A stretch of 59,457 nucleotides of DNA from CAVZMO01 sp963776195 (GTDB taxonomy: Bacteria > Nitrospirota > Thermodesulfovibrionia > Thermodesulfovibrionales > SM23-35). A program made the position numbers and the translations under genes. Position 1 is the first letter of the stretch. Each line of letters begins with the position of its first letter. The stretch spans positions 1 through 59,457 of the forward strand of contig CAVZMO010000054.1 in assembly GCA_963776195.1 (NCBI GenBank), written 5' to 3'. The notes below the pieces were generated by a model. It was not told the origin of the DNA, did no database searches, and saw only the letters and a program-made list of their open reading frames with translations. This document shows, one piece after another, positions 1-9,346 of the stretch.

Positions 1-417
1 TTATATGTTATCAAATTCGATATAGTACAAGCTTTCCGGAGGATGTTTCCAGTTACTTCATGCGGCTTTTGTATCTGTTTTAGACCCTCTATATACAAAG
101 CACTTTTAAAATCTTTATATAATTCACGGTCAATTTCTTGCCATTTTTTAGGTCTATGTGAAGTGTCCGATAAAATTTCCTCTACTACAACATCTGTTGC
201 CTTCTTAATATCAATAACTTCACCTTTATAATATCTCTCGTCCTTTTTTATTTTTATTAAAATAGGAATAGTTGTTGGTAACTTGAAGCGAGCCGGATTT
301 ATTCCTTTTGCTAACTAACCAGATTAAATAGCCGGATTCAACTGAGATATCGACTGCTTCTTGGATATGTCCGTTTAATTGTTCATCATATGATGTATAA
401 ATTCCAAGATTCCCCAT
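1..417 (-). pseudogene. Hypothetical protein, frameshifted, runs off left edge
   Basis: An ATG at 417, preceded by a G-rich ribosome site, opens a frame encoding about 36 residues ending near WLVSK. That frame then meets a stop at 226, while the adjacent frame continues with good coding character (residues such as GINPARFKLPTTIPILI and KGEVIDIKKATDVVVEEIL) to the window edge. Joining the two across an AAAA run near 315 gives one protein of more than 130 residues. I do not recognise the family. The single-base homopolymer change fits either a sequencing error or an early pseudogene. The C-terminus lies outside the window. Confidence 0.45.
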
Positions 418-564
418 GATTGCCCCCCATTATTTCCTTTATTTACAGCTAACAATAATTATACCGAAACGGTTTTATTTGCCACATTATATCACAAGAA
501 ATTACATTAGAAAATCAAATGTGATTGAAAACAGCATATTAGCATTTGCATAAATCGGTAATAT

Positions 565-1988
565 ATGGATAATAACATGATATTAGCGAATCGGTATAGT
601 AAGGGGTTTATGGCAAAAGATAGCATATTGCCCGAATTTCAGGCGTTCCTGCGTTCCCGTAAGCTCGTACCCGAGAAAAACATTCCCTATTTTGCCTCCT
701 GGGCCAGCAAGTTTCTATATTTCAGCAATAAAAACAATCAGTTGGATAACAATAAACTCGTCATGGAATTCATGGATTCATTGCAAAAGAACAATAATAT
801 ACTGGACTGGCAAATCCGTCAGGCCCGGCAGGCGGTTCAGGTTTATCTGGTCAATTTCAAGGGAAAAACAGTATCAGATGCTTTATCCCTATCTGCCGGG
901 AGCGTTGCAAAAGGTTCGGACGTTTCGCGGATAATCGAAGAGATGAAACGGAGTATTCGCCTGAAACATTATTCCTTAAGCACTGAAAGAAGTTATCTCG
1001 ACTGGGCAAAACGGTTTTTCGGATATGTTTGCGAGACAAAGGGCGATGAAACAGCGTTTGCTGCTGATGACATCAAACAGTATCTCAGTCATCTCGCCAT
1101 CAAACGCCGGGTTTCGGCCTCAACCCAGAACCAGGCATTTAATGCCCTGCTCTTCTTTTCCGGGACGTGCTTGGACAGAATATAGGGAACCTTGGCGATA
1201 CGGTACGGGCAAAGCGTGGAGCCCGTCTCCCGTGGTGCTTACCACAGATGAAGTCAAGGCGCTGTTCAGCGGCATATCGGGAACAAGTCTTTTGATTGCT
1301 CAGGTGCTCTACGGTTCCGGCTTGCGGCTTATGGAACTCGCCCGTCTTCGGGTAAAGGACATCGACTTCGGTATGCAGATTATTACTGTAAGAAGCGGAA
1401 AGGGAGATAATGACCGTACAACGGTTCTCCCTGAATGACACAAATAAAAATAAATAAATAAAAATAAATAAAAATAGGGACACATCCCATTTTCAGTAGG
1501 ATTCCTTTCTTGGTCTTCCCTTAGGGCGTTGCAAGAGTCTTCTTGCAAGTTTCTTTCCATTTCAAGCACAAACTCCTCACTACCAAAAGGCCTTCCCGTT
1601 TTTGTCAAGAAAAATGGGATGTGTCCCTATTTCTACTATTTCTATTTCCCTATTTCTATTTCTCTATTTCTATTTCTCTATTTCTATTTCTCTATTAATT
1701 GTCAGTCGATCCCCGCAGCGGAAAGGTGAAGCGGCATCACATCAGCGATAAGGCGATACAGTCGGCCATAGAAATGCTGTTAAGAAGGCAGGCATCGTGA
1801 AACATGTGTCCGTCCACACGCTGCGCCATAGCTTTGCAACGCATCTGCTGATGAGCGGCGTAAATATTCGGGAGATACAAGACCTGTTGGGTCACAAGAG
1901 CGTCGAGACGACCATGATCTATACCCATGTGCTGCGCGATATGCAGAATGTGCCGCAGAGTCCGCTTGACGCTCCTTATCATACTTAA
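565..1988 (+). pseudogene. Integron-type tyrosine recombinase, decayed
   Basis: The N-terminal SAM-like DNA-binding half (residues about 1-205) is in one frame from 565. The frame then shifts near 1158 and again near 1232, where the catalytic domain resumes with VVLTTDEVKALFSG and the first catalytic Arg in YGSGLRLMELARLRVKDIDF. At about 1437 the reading breaks at TVLPE, an AT-rich element follows, and coding resumes near 1697 (VDPRSGKVKRHHISDKAIQSA). A further frame change precedes VHTLRHSFATHLL, which has the HxxR box, and the nucleophile region TMIYTHV. Order and motifs match integron integrases (IntI-like, tyrosine recombinases). The stretch between TVLPE and VDPRSG, roughly 60 residues in intact relatives, is missing. 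With several frame changes plus this loss, the gene is not functional. No attC array is visible next to it. Confidence 0.8.
1437..1696. mobile_element. Inverted-repeat element with RAYT transposase C-terminal remnant
   Basis: A 22-base inverted repeat with arms at 1471-1493 and 1611-1632 (core GGGACACATCCCATTTT) is flanked outside by A-rich (1441-1476) and T-rich (1633-1695) simple-sequence arms. Between the arms the minus strand encodes TKTGRPFGSEEFVLEMERNL, which resembles the C-terminal tail of REP-associated tyrosine transposases (Y1/IS200-like). The catalytic Y1 domain is absent, so this is a non-autonomous derivative. It sits inside the integrase relic and coincides with the missing integrase segment. 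The family assignment rests on recall of the RAYT tail motif. Confidence 0.6.
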
Positions 1989-2000
1989 AATCTCCTCTTT

Positions 2001-2021
2001 CCCCTCTTTGCCAAAGAGGGG
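2001..2021. repeat. Perfect 9-bp stem hairpin
   Basis: A perfect hairpin, arms CCCCTCTTT (2001-2009) and AAAGAGGGG (2013-2021) with a 3-base loop, lies just after the integrase relic. It has no T-run on either side, so it is more likely a small dispersed palindrome than a terminator. Confidence 0.5.
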
Positions 2022-2060
2022 CTGCAAGAATAACCACGGGAATGTCTGAAGAAACAAAAA

Positions 2061-2092
2061 AAAGGGGCAGGATGTTCTCCTGCCCCTTTTTG
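2061..2092. terminator. Bidirectional rho-independent terminator
   Basis: The stem GGGGCAGGA (2064-2072) pairs with TCCTGCCCC (2078-2086) around a 5-base loop. It is preceded by an A8 run and followed by a T5 run, so it can end transcription in both directions. On the minus strand it lies 20 bases past the atpE stop and probably ends the atpB-atpE transcript. Confidence 0.9.
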
Positions 2093-2111
2093 CAGTCTTT
2101 CTTAAGCTCTC

Positions 2112-2474
2112 TTACTGAAGGAGTTTTCCGAACGGGTTGACGAAGATGAGAATCAGGACTACGACGAGTGCGTAGATTGCGAGAGACTCGATCATGGCGA
2201 GACCGATGATCAGGGTCGTTGTGATCTTACCTGATGCACCAGGATTCCTTGCCACTCCTTCGCAAGCGCCACCTAAGCCGATACCCTGGCCGATGCCTGT
2301 GCCGAGAGCTGCAAGTCCGATTCCGAGACCGCAACCGAGAGCAGCTAAAGCGTAATAAAGGATGTTTGAGCTTTTTCCGGCTGTTGCAGCGGCTGCCTCC
2401 TCAGCAAAGCAGACAGGTGCGAGAATCCATAACATTGTGAGGGCGAGAAGAATGATACCTACAGTTTTCTTCAT
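2112..2474 (-). CDS. atpE: ATP synthase F0 subunit c
   Basis: This encodes the proton- or sodium-translocating c-ring subunit of the F-type ATP synthase in the inner membrane. The 120-residue product starts at 2474, where AGGAGG lies about 8 bases upstream; the frame is open further upstream, but that extension overlaps the atpB tail. It has an N-terminal hydrophobic segment ending near CFAEEAAAA, likely a cleaved leader and longer than the usual 75-90 residue subunit. The two-helix hairpin follows. Helix 1 carries GTGIGQG and the polar loop is ARNPGA. Helix 2 carries the essential carboxylate in MIESLAIYALVV. The Gln in helix 1 and Glu-Ser in helix 2 match part of the sodium-binding set. It follows atpB after 32 bases and ends at a strong terminator. 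Confidence 0.95.
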   Translation of the reverse strand: MKKTVGIILLALTMLWILAPVCFAEEAAAATAGKSSNILYYALAALGCGLGIGLAALGTGIGQGIGLGGACEGVARNPGASGKITTTLIIGLAMIESLAIYALVVVLILIFVNPFGKLLQ

Positions 2475-2506
2475 TGTTAACTTCCTCCTTTCTTGAAAAT
2501 ATAGAA

Positions 2507-3189
2507 TTAATGTGCGTGTTCGACCGCACCAGCTAAATACAATGTCGCTAAGAGCGCAAAAACAAAAGCCTGCACAACACTCACAAGGACACCGAGACCT
2601 AAAATGACAGCTGGGGCCAATAGGGTGCAATAATTCCGAGAACGAGAAGGATAATGTGCTTACCGGTCATATTTCCGAATAACCGGACTGTAAGGGTGAT
2701 AGGTCTTGCAATATGCCCGATGACTTCTACGAAGAACATGAGGATCATGAGCGGAAGCGCTGCAATTGAGCGGATCGGGCCCAGGAAGTGGTTTAAGTAT
2801 GAGCCTCCGTGGACCTTAATCCCATAAAAATGGGTTGCAAGAAATACAGGGATGGCCATTGCGGCATTCGTATTCACATTGGATGTCGCCGATGCAAATC
2901 CGGGGACAAGTCCCATGAAGTTGCAGAGGAGGATGAAAAGGAATATCGTGCAGATAAAGGGAAAGAACGTTTTGCTCCAATGATGACCGATATTCTCATC
3001 CACCAACTTGTAAATCGCATCAACAATCATCTCAACAAAATTCTGAAGACCTCTGGGAATCAAATGCAGAGAGCCTTTTACCGCGAGAGCCATGAGGATT
3101 AAAAGGATTGAGGCGAGTATGCCGTAACTGACATTGTGAGGGATAACCTCCGGGTTGATAATCGCATCCATTAAAAGGACTTCTTCCAT
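2507..3189 (-). CDS. atpB: ATP synthase F0 subunit a (frameshift near 2621)
   Basis: This is the F0 stator channel subunit that conducts ions past the c ring. The first 188 or so residues are in frame and include the essential-Arg helix (TLTVRLFGNMTGKHI). The frame then hits a stop at 2599. The adjacent frame continues with LAPAVILGLGVLVSVVQAF and ends at EHAH with a stop at 2507-2509, which is the expected last helix and end. Adding one C to a CCC run at about 2621 restores a normal subunit of about 226 residues. Because the gene is essential and the fix is a homopolymer base, a consensus error is likeliest. It lies directly upstream of atpE; the other ATP synthase genes are not in this window. 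A ribosome site (AGGAGG) precedes the start. Confidence 0.92.
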
Positions 3190-3318
3190 ACATTCCTCCT
3201 TATTGGGATAAAAGTCGGAGTTATATTACATAACCATCCCCGAAAAGTCAATAGTTTTTGACGGGATTTTTTTCGACTTTCTTGGAGTATGTTTACAAAT
3301 GCCGGCATCATGCTCAAT

Positions 3319-3378
3319 TGTCATGGTGAGCTTGTCGAACCATGCCGTAATGAACCCTTCGACAAGCTCAGGGTGACA
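3319..3378. repeat. Palindromic intergenic repeat (GAGCTTGTCGAA family)
   Basis: Perfect 13-base arms TGAGCTTGTCGAA (3327-3339) and TTCGACAAGCTCA (3358-3370) form a long hairpin that extends outward imperfectly. It lies in the gap between atpB and the PBP gene. The sequence is of a type often seen as dispersed intergenic palindromes in environmental bacterial genomes. There is no T-run for termination. Confidence 0.75.
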
Positions 3379-3472
3379 CGGATCAGACTCCCAAATAGGC
3401 CAGTAATAACCCACCATATTTATTCCCATTTATTCCCGCTGAAGATTGAGGAATTTGATGATACAACAGCGA

Positions 3473-5779
3473 CTAATCAAAATTAAGGTTTGTATCCTTT
3501 TCCCGGACCTTACGGACCGGTGCGGACGGCGCAAAATATTTGGGCTCCGTGCCTTCCTTGAAATATTCCTTTAGACCCGTCGATTCATCTCGCATAAGAA
3601 GTCCTGTTGACGGGTCTATGGTGCGGCTGACGATACCTTCAGGGACGGGGAACTCCTCGCTCTCTCCGGTCACATTTTTCATGAACTGCACCCATATGGG
3701 AGAAGCTGCGCGTGCACCCGTTTCCTGTGTCCCGAGCGGTCTCATATCATCAAAGCCGACCCATACGGCGGACAGGAGATTTGATGTATAGCCGACAAAC
3801 CACGCATCCCTGTAATCATTTGTTGTCCCTGTTTTCCCTGCAACAGGCCTGCCGAGTGCCTTTGCCCTCCATCCGGTGCCGTGTTTTACGACATCCTCCA
3901 TCATGGATGTAATCAGGAAAGCCGTCTGAGGGCTGACAACCTCCTCTGCCTCGGGCTCATTACTCTCCAGAACCGTGCCCCTGGAATCGATAATATACTT
4001 AACGGCGATAGAGTTCATTTTCATTCCTTCGTTTGCGAACACACTGTAACACAAGGCAAGTTCGATCGGGGTGACACTCAATGAGCCGAGAGCAACGGTC
4101 AGGTCACTCGGTATATTCCCCTGAATGCCGACAGTCCTTGCAAAGTCTATAACATTATTTATTCCCAACGCGTCGACCAGTTTGACAGTCACGACATTCC
4201 TCGAATACGTCAACGCCTCTCTCAGACTCGTAGTACCATAAAATTTGTGATCGGCATTTTCAGGCGACCAATCGCCCTTTGGTCCGCCCGGATAGGTCAC
4301 AGGTTCGTCCATGAATATACTTGCCGGAGTAAAGCCATGGTCTAATGCGGCGGCGTAGATAATTGGTTTGAATGCCGAGCCGGGCTGCCGTTTTGCATAA
4401 AGAGCCCTATTGAAGTCACTCCTGATGAAATCATACCCGCCGATGAGCGCACGTATAAATCCGGTATCCTGTTCTATGGCGACCAGAGCGCCTTCAACCT
4501 GTGGTTCCTGTTCAAGGGAGAGTTGAACCTTACTGCCTTTTATACTCTTAATGCTCACCCTAACGATATCGCCGGGCTTCAGGATCTGCGTTAGAGTAAA
4601 ATCTTTTAAGAACTTGGTCGTGCCGTTCCTGGAGTCGATAACCTTTGAGGCCCATTCGGCGTTTTCGCTGGAGAGTTTCCCCAAAATACCCCGTGTCTTT
4701 ATAACAGCCTCTTTGGCGCCCACCCGAAGGACGAGTCCCGGCGAGATTTCCCCGGGATTCGTGACAACAATGGTCGTGAGCTCTTTGGTCTTCATCTCCT
4801 TTTCGATATCGATATCCTTTTTCCGTTCCAGGGGGCCACGCCATCCTCTCCTTTTGTCGAGCTCTCTGAGACCTTGCTGGACAGCCCGCGCTGCGGATAA
4901 TTGTGCATTTCTGTCCAATGTCGTATAAACCCTGAGGTCCCCCTTATAAACGGTATCCGCTCCGTACTTTTCTTCAAGGTACTTTCTCACATATTCAATG
5001 AAGTAATTATTCGCGTCCATACTCCTTCTCATACTGGAAAGATAGATCGGCTGCCGCTCGGCGTTATCCTTTTCAGACTTCCTGATGTATCCCTCTTCCA
5101 CCATTCGGGACAGCACAAAACGCTGCCGTTCTTTGGCCTTTGCAATGTCATTGTATGGCGAATATGTGGAAGGCGCCTTTACGAGACCCGCAATGAGGGC
5201 GGCCTCGGACAAGTTTATGTCGCTCACCGATTTGCCGAAATATATCCTTGAAGCCATTTCAACGCCATAAGCACCGTGGCCGAAATAGACCTTATTGAGA
5301 TAGAGTTCGAGAATCTCTCTCTTATCGAGGTTCTTTTCTATCTTTATAGCAAGCGCTGCTTCCTTTATCTTTCTTTTGAAAGTCTTTTCCGGGGTCAGGA
5401 ACATCACCTTTGCCAGTTGCTGGGTCAAGGTGCTGCCGCCCTCTTTCAATCCGGCATAAAGAATATCCTTGGCGACGGCGCGTGCTATAGCGATATAATC
5501 GATACCCTTGTGTTTCCAGAACCTTGAATCTTCAACGGAGACCAGGGCATTGATCATATGCGGCGGCATCTTTTTCAGAGGGACAAATATGCCTTTGTCC
5601 GCTTTCAGTTCACCGATAAGAACGTCGTCGTCGGAGTATATCTTTGTGCCCGCCGCGGGTTTGTACTGTTTTATCTCGTCAATGGAGGGCAGCCCGCTGC
5701 TGACAGCGAGATAGCCCCCGGCGGAGGTTCCGATCACGATTGAGAGGACAGCGAGGATGATAATAATTTTTACTTTCAT
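3473..5779 (-). CDS. Class A penicillin-binding protein 1A
   Basis: This is a bifunctional peptidoglycan synthase anchored in the inner membrane, combining glycosyltransferase (GT51) and DD-transpeptidase activities. One N-terminal membrane helix (IIIILAVLSIVIG) is followed by GT51, with EDSRFWKHKGID near residue 82 and GGSTLTQQLAK about 35 residues later. The transpeptidase domain shows the nucleophile box RQPGSAFKPI near residue 463, the YSRN motif and KTGTT near residue 653. I chose the ATG at 5779, directly before the membrane anchor, over the in-frame start at 5851, whose extra 24 residues look non-coding; neither start has a strong ribosome site. Length is 768 residues, normal for PBP1A. 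It is divergent from dnaE, with about 150 bases between. Confidence 0.93.
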   Translation of the reverse strand: MKVKIIIILAVLSIVIGTSAGGYLAVSSGLPSIDEIKQYKPAAGTKIYSDDDVLIGELKADKGIFVPLKKMPPHMINALVSVEDSRFWKHKGIDYIAIARAVAKDILYAGLKEGGSTLTQQLAKVMFLTPEKTFKRKIKEAALAIKIEKNLDKREILELYLNKVYFGHGAYGVEMASRIYFGKSVSDINLSEAALIAGLVKAPSTYSPYNDIAKAKERQRFVLSRMVEEGYIRKSEKDNAERQPIYLSSMRRSMDANNYFIEYVRKYLEEKYGADTVYKGDLRVYTTLDRNAQLSAARAVQQGLRELDKRRGWRGPLERKKDIDIEKEMKTKELTTIVVTNPGEISPGLVLRVGAKEAVIKTRGILGKLSSENAEWASKVIDSRNGTTKFLKDFTLTQILKPGDIVRVSIKSIKGSKVQLSLEQEPQVEGALVAIEQDTGFIRALIGGYDFIRSDFNRALYAKRQPGSAFKPIIYAAALDHGFTPASIFMDEPVTYPGGPKGDWSPENADHKFYGTTSLREALTYSRNVVTVKLVDALGINNVIDFARTVGIQGNIPSDLTVALGSLSVTPIELALCYSVFANEGMKMNSIAVKYIIDSRGTVLESNEPEAEEVVSPQTAFLITSMMEDVVKHGTGWRAKALGRPVAGKTGTTNDYRDAWFVGYTSNLLSAVWVGFDDMRPLGTQETGARAASPIWVQFMKNVTGESEEFPVPEGIVSRTIDPSTGLLMRDESTGLKEYFKEGTEPKYFAPSAPVRKVREKDTNLNFD

Positions 5780-5926
5780 TGTCTCATCAATTATAACTTC
5801 CCACTCGTCCCCGCCGTCAAGGGAGGAGCAATCGAACCATTTGATAATCACCTTTCACATAAGGCCTGCATTGTCGCCGGCCGTCTGCATTGACTTAAAA
5901 ATACCCGTGAGGTTAATATTTTCATT

Positions 5927-8900
5927 ATGCATCAGCATTCAGATTTTGTTCCCCTCCATCTGCACACAGAATACAGCCTGCTGGACGGAGCGATAAGGAT
6001 AAAAGAACTTGTCGAGAGGGCTGTCGGTTTCAGGATGCCTGCAGTGGCGATAACGGACCACGGCAATCTTTTCGGCGCCGTGGAATTTTACCGGCTCGCC
6101 ACAAAAGCGGGAATAAAACCGATCATCGGCTGCGAGGTTTATATCGCACCGGGGAGCCGCTTTGAGAAGCGACTGGACCCGGATACCGAAGAAGCATCGT
6201 TCCACCTTGTACTGCTCGCAAAAGATAATAATGGATACCGCAATCTTGTGACACTCGTCACCCGGGCATACACGGAAGGGTTCTATTACAAACCGAGAAT
6301 AGACCGTGACCTGCTCGAACAATATAGCGGGGGCTTGATCGGCCTGACATCCTGTCTGAAAGGAGAGATCCCTTACTATTTGCAGAAAGGGATGACCGAT
6401 AAGGCACGGGAGAAGGCGCTCGAATATAAGCACATATTAGGTCCGGAAAATTTTTATATAGAAATACAGGATAATGGGATTCCGGAGCAGGAGGAAGTAA
6501 ACAGGAAGCTCATTGATCTTGCGAGGGAATTACATATCGGGATTGTCGCTACGAATGACTGTCACTACCTGAAGAAGGATGATGCAAGGGCGCACGATAT
6601 TTTGCTCTGTATTCAAACAGGCAAGACGGTAAATGATCAAAACCGCATGCGTTTCAGTTCGGAGAGCTTCTATTTCAAATCACCGGAAGAAATGAAGGAC
6701 GCCTTCAGGGACATACCGGAGGCGATCCTTAACACAAGGGCTATCGCCGAGAAGTGCAACGTGGAATTCAGCTTAGGGGCCAGTCTCCTGCCGGTGTACG
6801 AAGTCGAAGACGGACAGTCACCGGAAGCAACGCTGGAGAAACTTGCCTACGACGGACTGCTCACTAAAATAGGACAGGAACCCGGCGAAATTTATAAAAA
6901 AAGGCTCAGAATGGAACTCGATGTAATCAGGAAGATGGATTATTCATCGTATTTTCTTATTGTGTGGGATTTCATCAATTATGCAAGAAAGAAAGGCATT
7001 CCGGTCGGTCCCGGGAGGGGGTCGGCAGCGGGAAGTCTCGTATCATACTGCCTTGGAATAACGGATATCGACCCCGTGAAATATCATCTCCTTTTTGAAC
7101 GCTTCCTCAACCCGGAAAGAATAAGCATGCCGGATATCGATGTGGATTTCTGTAAGGACAGGAGGTCGGAGGTCATTTCCTATGTCGCACAAAAGTACGG
7201 ACAGGACCATGTTGCGCAGATAATCACCTTCGGAACGATGGCTGCAAAGGCCGCGATAAGGGACGTCGGCAGGGCACTCGATATTCCTTATGGAGAAGTG
7301 GACAAAATAGCAAAGCTCGTACCGAATTCATTGAACATTACGATCGAAGAGGCTTTGAAGGCCGAGCCGCAGCTGAAATCTCTCTATGACAACGAAACGA
7401 AAATAAAAGAATTGCTCGATGTCGCGATCCGCCTCGAAGGGCTCAGCAGACACGCCTCTACCCATGCCGCGGGAGTTGTGATCTCTCCGTCCCCTCTGAC
7501 GGATTACACTCCGCTGTATAAAAACCCTTCGGACGGCAGTATTATGACACAGTTCGATATGGGCTCTATAGAAAAGATAGGCCTCCTAAAATTTGATTTT
7601 CTGGGGCTGAAAACCCTTACCGTAATAGATAAGACGCTGAAATATATCGAAGGCAACGGCAAGGAATTATCTCTCAAGGACATATCCTTCGATGATGAAA
7701 AAACTTACGATCTCTTGAGTTCGGGACAGACTACCGGCATTTTCCAGCTTGAGAGCGCCGGGATGAGAGATCTGCTCGTGAAGATCGGTCCCAACAGGTT
7801 TGAAGACCTTATTGCTATCGTTGCGCTTTATAGGCCGGGTCCTATGGGAAGCGGCATGATCGATGAATTCATCAAGAGGAAAAAAGGCAAAATACCCGTC
7901 AAATACGACCTGCCTCAACTGAAGGAGATCCTGGACGAAACATACGGGGTCATCCTGTATCAGGAACAGGTTATGAGAATCGCCAACAAGCTCGCAAATT
8001 TCTCGATGGGACAGGCGGACATCCTGAGAAAGGCGATGGGCAAGAAGAGGCCCGAAGAGATGGAGAAACAAAAAGAGACATTCATAAAGGGGGCCATTGC
8101 AAACGGCATTTCGGAGAAAAAAGCGATAAAGATTTTCGATTTGATGGCATTTTTTGCGGAATACGGCTTCAATAAGTCGCACTCTGCGGCGTATGCATAT
8201 GTTACCTACCAGACCGCTTATTTGAAAGCACATTTCCCGGTCGAGTTTATGGCGGCCACACTGAGTGCGGACATGGACAATACCGATAAGATCGTTAAAT
8301 CGATTGCGGGCTGCCGGGAAATGGGGATAGAGATACTCCCGCCCGATATAAACCTCTCTGGAAAAGAGTTTAAGGTCGTGGGCAATTCAATACGTTTCGG
8401 TCTCGAGGCGGTCAAAGGGGTCGGCTCTGCCGCCATAGAGTCGATGATCGAATCGAGGGACGCCGACGGTCCGTTCACCACGCTACCGAACCTCCTCGAC
8501 AGGGTCGACCAGAGGAAGGTGAATAAAAAGGTGGTTGAAAGCCTTATAAAAGCGGGAGCTTTTGATTCGTTGGGCATCACAAGGGCACGGGCGGTGGAAA
8601 CCCTGAACGGGATCCTCAATGGAAGCTCGCGGGCATCTGCCGGTAGAATTTTCGGGCAGCAGAGCATTTTTGGCGACTCTCTTGAAGAAACTGCAGAAAA
8701 TCTAAAGGAGTGGAATGAAGAGGAGACCTTGAAACACGAAAAGGAAGCACTCGGTTTTTATATCACCGGTCACCCTTTAACAAAATACGACAGGCTCCTC
8801 GGATCGTTGGGGACAAAAAAGATATCAGACCTTGATGAAATGTCCGACGGTCAGGAAGTCAGGATAGGCGGTATATTGACGAACATAAAAAAGATTCAGA

Positions 8901-9346
8901 CCAAATCAAAGGCTGAGATAATGGCGTATTGCACTCTCGAAGACCCTGATGCCAACATAGATATCATCGTATTCCCCGAGCTTTACAGGGCACGCATCCC
9001 TATCCTGCAAAAGGACACGCCGCTCCTTGTCACGGGTACGGTCGATAAAACTGAAAAGGGGATCAAAATCGTCTCCACAGAGATTGTGCGTTTGGACGGC
9101 GTCGAAGTAAGAATGGGGCATAGGGCTGAGATCAGCATAACGCTTCCGTTACCGGATGGCGGTCATCTCCAGACACTGAAGTCCATTCTCGCAGCGAACG
9201 AAAAGGGCAGATATCCCCTCTATCTCAGAATATTTTACGGTGAGACCGAGACAGTGATAGCCACCGGGATGAAGATGTCGGACGACGATCAGATCATCAG
9301 CATGGTAGAAAAAATAGCGGGAAAGGGGGCCGTGGTTTTTCAGTGA
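5927..9346 (+). CDS. dnaE: DNA polymerase III alpha subunit
   Basis: This is the replicative polymerase catalytic subunit. The 1139-residue product begins with a PHP domain (HLHTEYSLLDG at 11-21, TDHGNLFG near 44). The polymerase core has PGRGSAAGSLVSYCLGI near residue 363 and catalytic aspartates in PDIDVDF near residue 402, with a third Asp in KFDFLGLKTL. It ends with the helix-hairpin-helix and an OB-fold (VRIGGILTNIKKIQTKSK near 985). Size and order are standard for DnaE1. The stop codon overlaps the accA start (GTGA), so the two are probably translationally coupled. The start ATG has only a weak upstream GAGG. Confidence 0.97.
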   Translation: MHQHSDFVPLHLHTEYSLLDGAIRIKELVERAVGFRMPAVAITDHGNLFGAVEFYRLATKAGIKPIIGCEVYIAPGSRFEKRLDPDTEEASFHLVLLAKDNNGYRNLVTLVTRAYTEGFYYKPRIDRDLLEQYSGGLIGLTSCLKGEIPYYLQKGMTDKAREKALEYKHILGPENFYIEIQDNGIPEQEEVNRKLIDLARELHIGIVATNDCHYLKKDDARAHDILLCIQTGKTVNDQNRMRFSSESFYFKSPEEMKDAFRDIPEAILNTRAIAEKCNVEFSLGASLLPVYEVEDGQSPEATLEKLAYDGLLTKIGQEPGEIYKKRLRMELDVIRKMDYSSYFLIVWDFINYARKKGIPVGPGRGSAAGSLVSYCLGITDIDPVKYHLLFERFLNPERISMPDIDVDFCKDRRSEVISYVAQKYGQDHVAQIITFGTMAAKAAIRDVGRALDIPYGEVDKIAKLVPNSLNITIEEALKAEPQLKSLYDNETKIKELLDVAIRLEGLSRHASTHAAGVVISPSPLTDYTPLYKNPSDGSIMTQFDMGSIEKIGLLKFDFLGLKTLTVIDKTLKYIEGNGKELSLKDISFDDEKTYDLLSSGQTTGIFQLESAGMRDLLVKIGPNRFEDLIAIVALYRPGPMGSGMIDEFIKRKKGKIPVKYDLPQLKEILDETYGVILYQEQVMRIANKLANFSMGQADILRKAMGKKRPEEMEKQKETFIKGAIANGISEKKAIKIFDLMAFFAEYGFNKSHSAAYAYVTYQTAYLKAHFPVEFMAATLSADMDNTDKIVKSIAGCREMGIEILPPDINLSGKEFKVVGNSIRFGLEAVKGVGSAAIESMIESRDADGPFTTLPNLLDRVDQRKVNKKVVESLIKAGAFDSLGITRARAVETLNGILNGSSRASAGRIFGQQSIFGDSLEETAENLKEWNEEETLKHEKEALGFYITGHPLTKYDRLLGSLGTKKISDLDEMSDGQEVRIGGILTNIKKIQTKSKAEIMAYCTLEDPDANIDIIVFPELYRARIPILQKDTPLLVTGTVDKTEKGIKIVSTEIVRLDGVEVRMGHRAEISITLPLPDGGHLQTLKSILAANEKGRYPLYLRIFYGETETVIATGMKMSDDDQIISMVEKIAGKGAVVFQ

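Noticed and set aside
5939..6433. Long minus-strand open frame inside dnaE
   Set aside because: It is a shadow of dnaE; no ribosome site, no family motif and poor composition.
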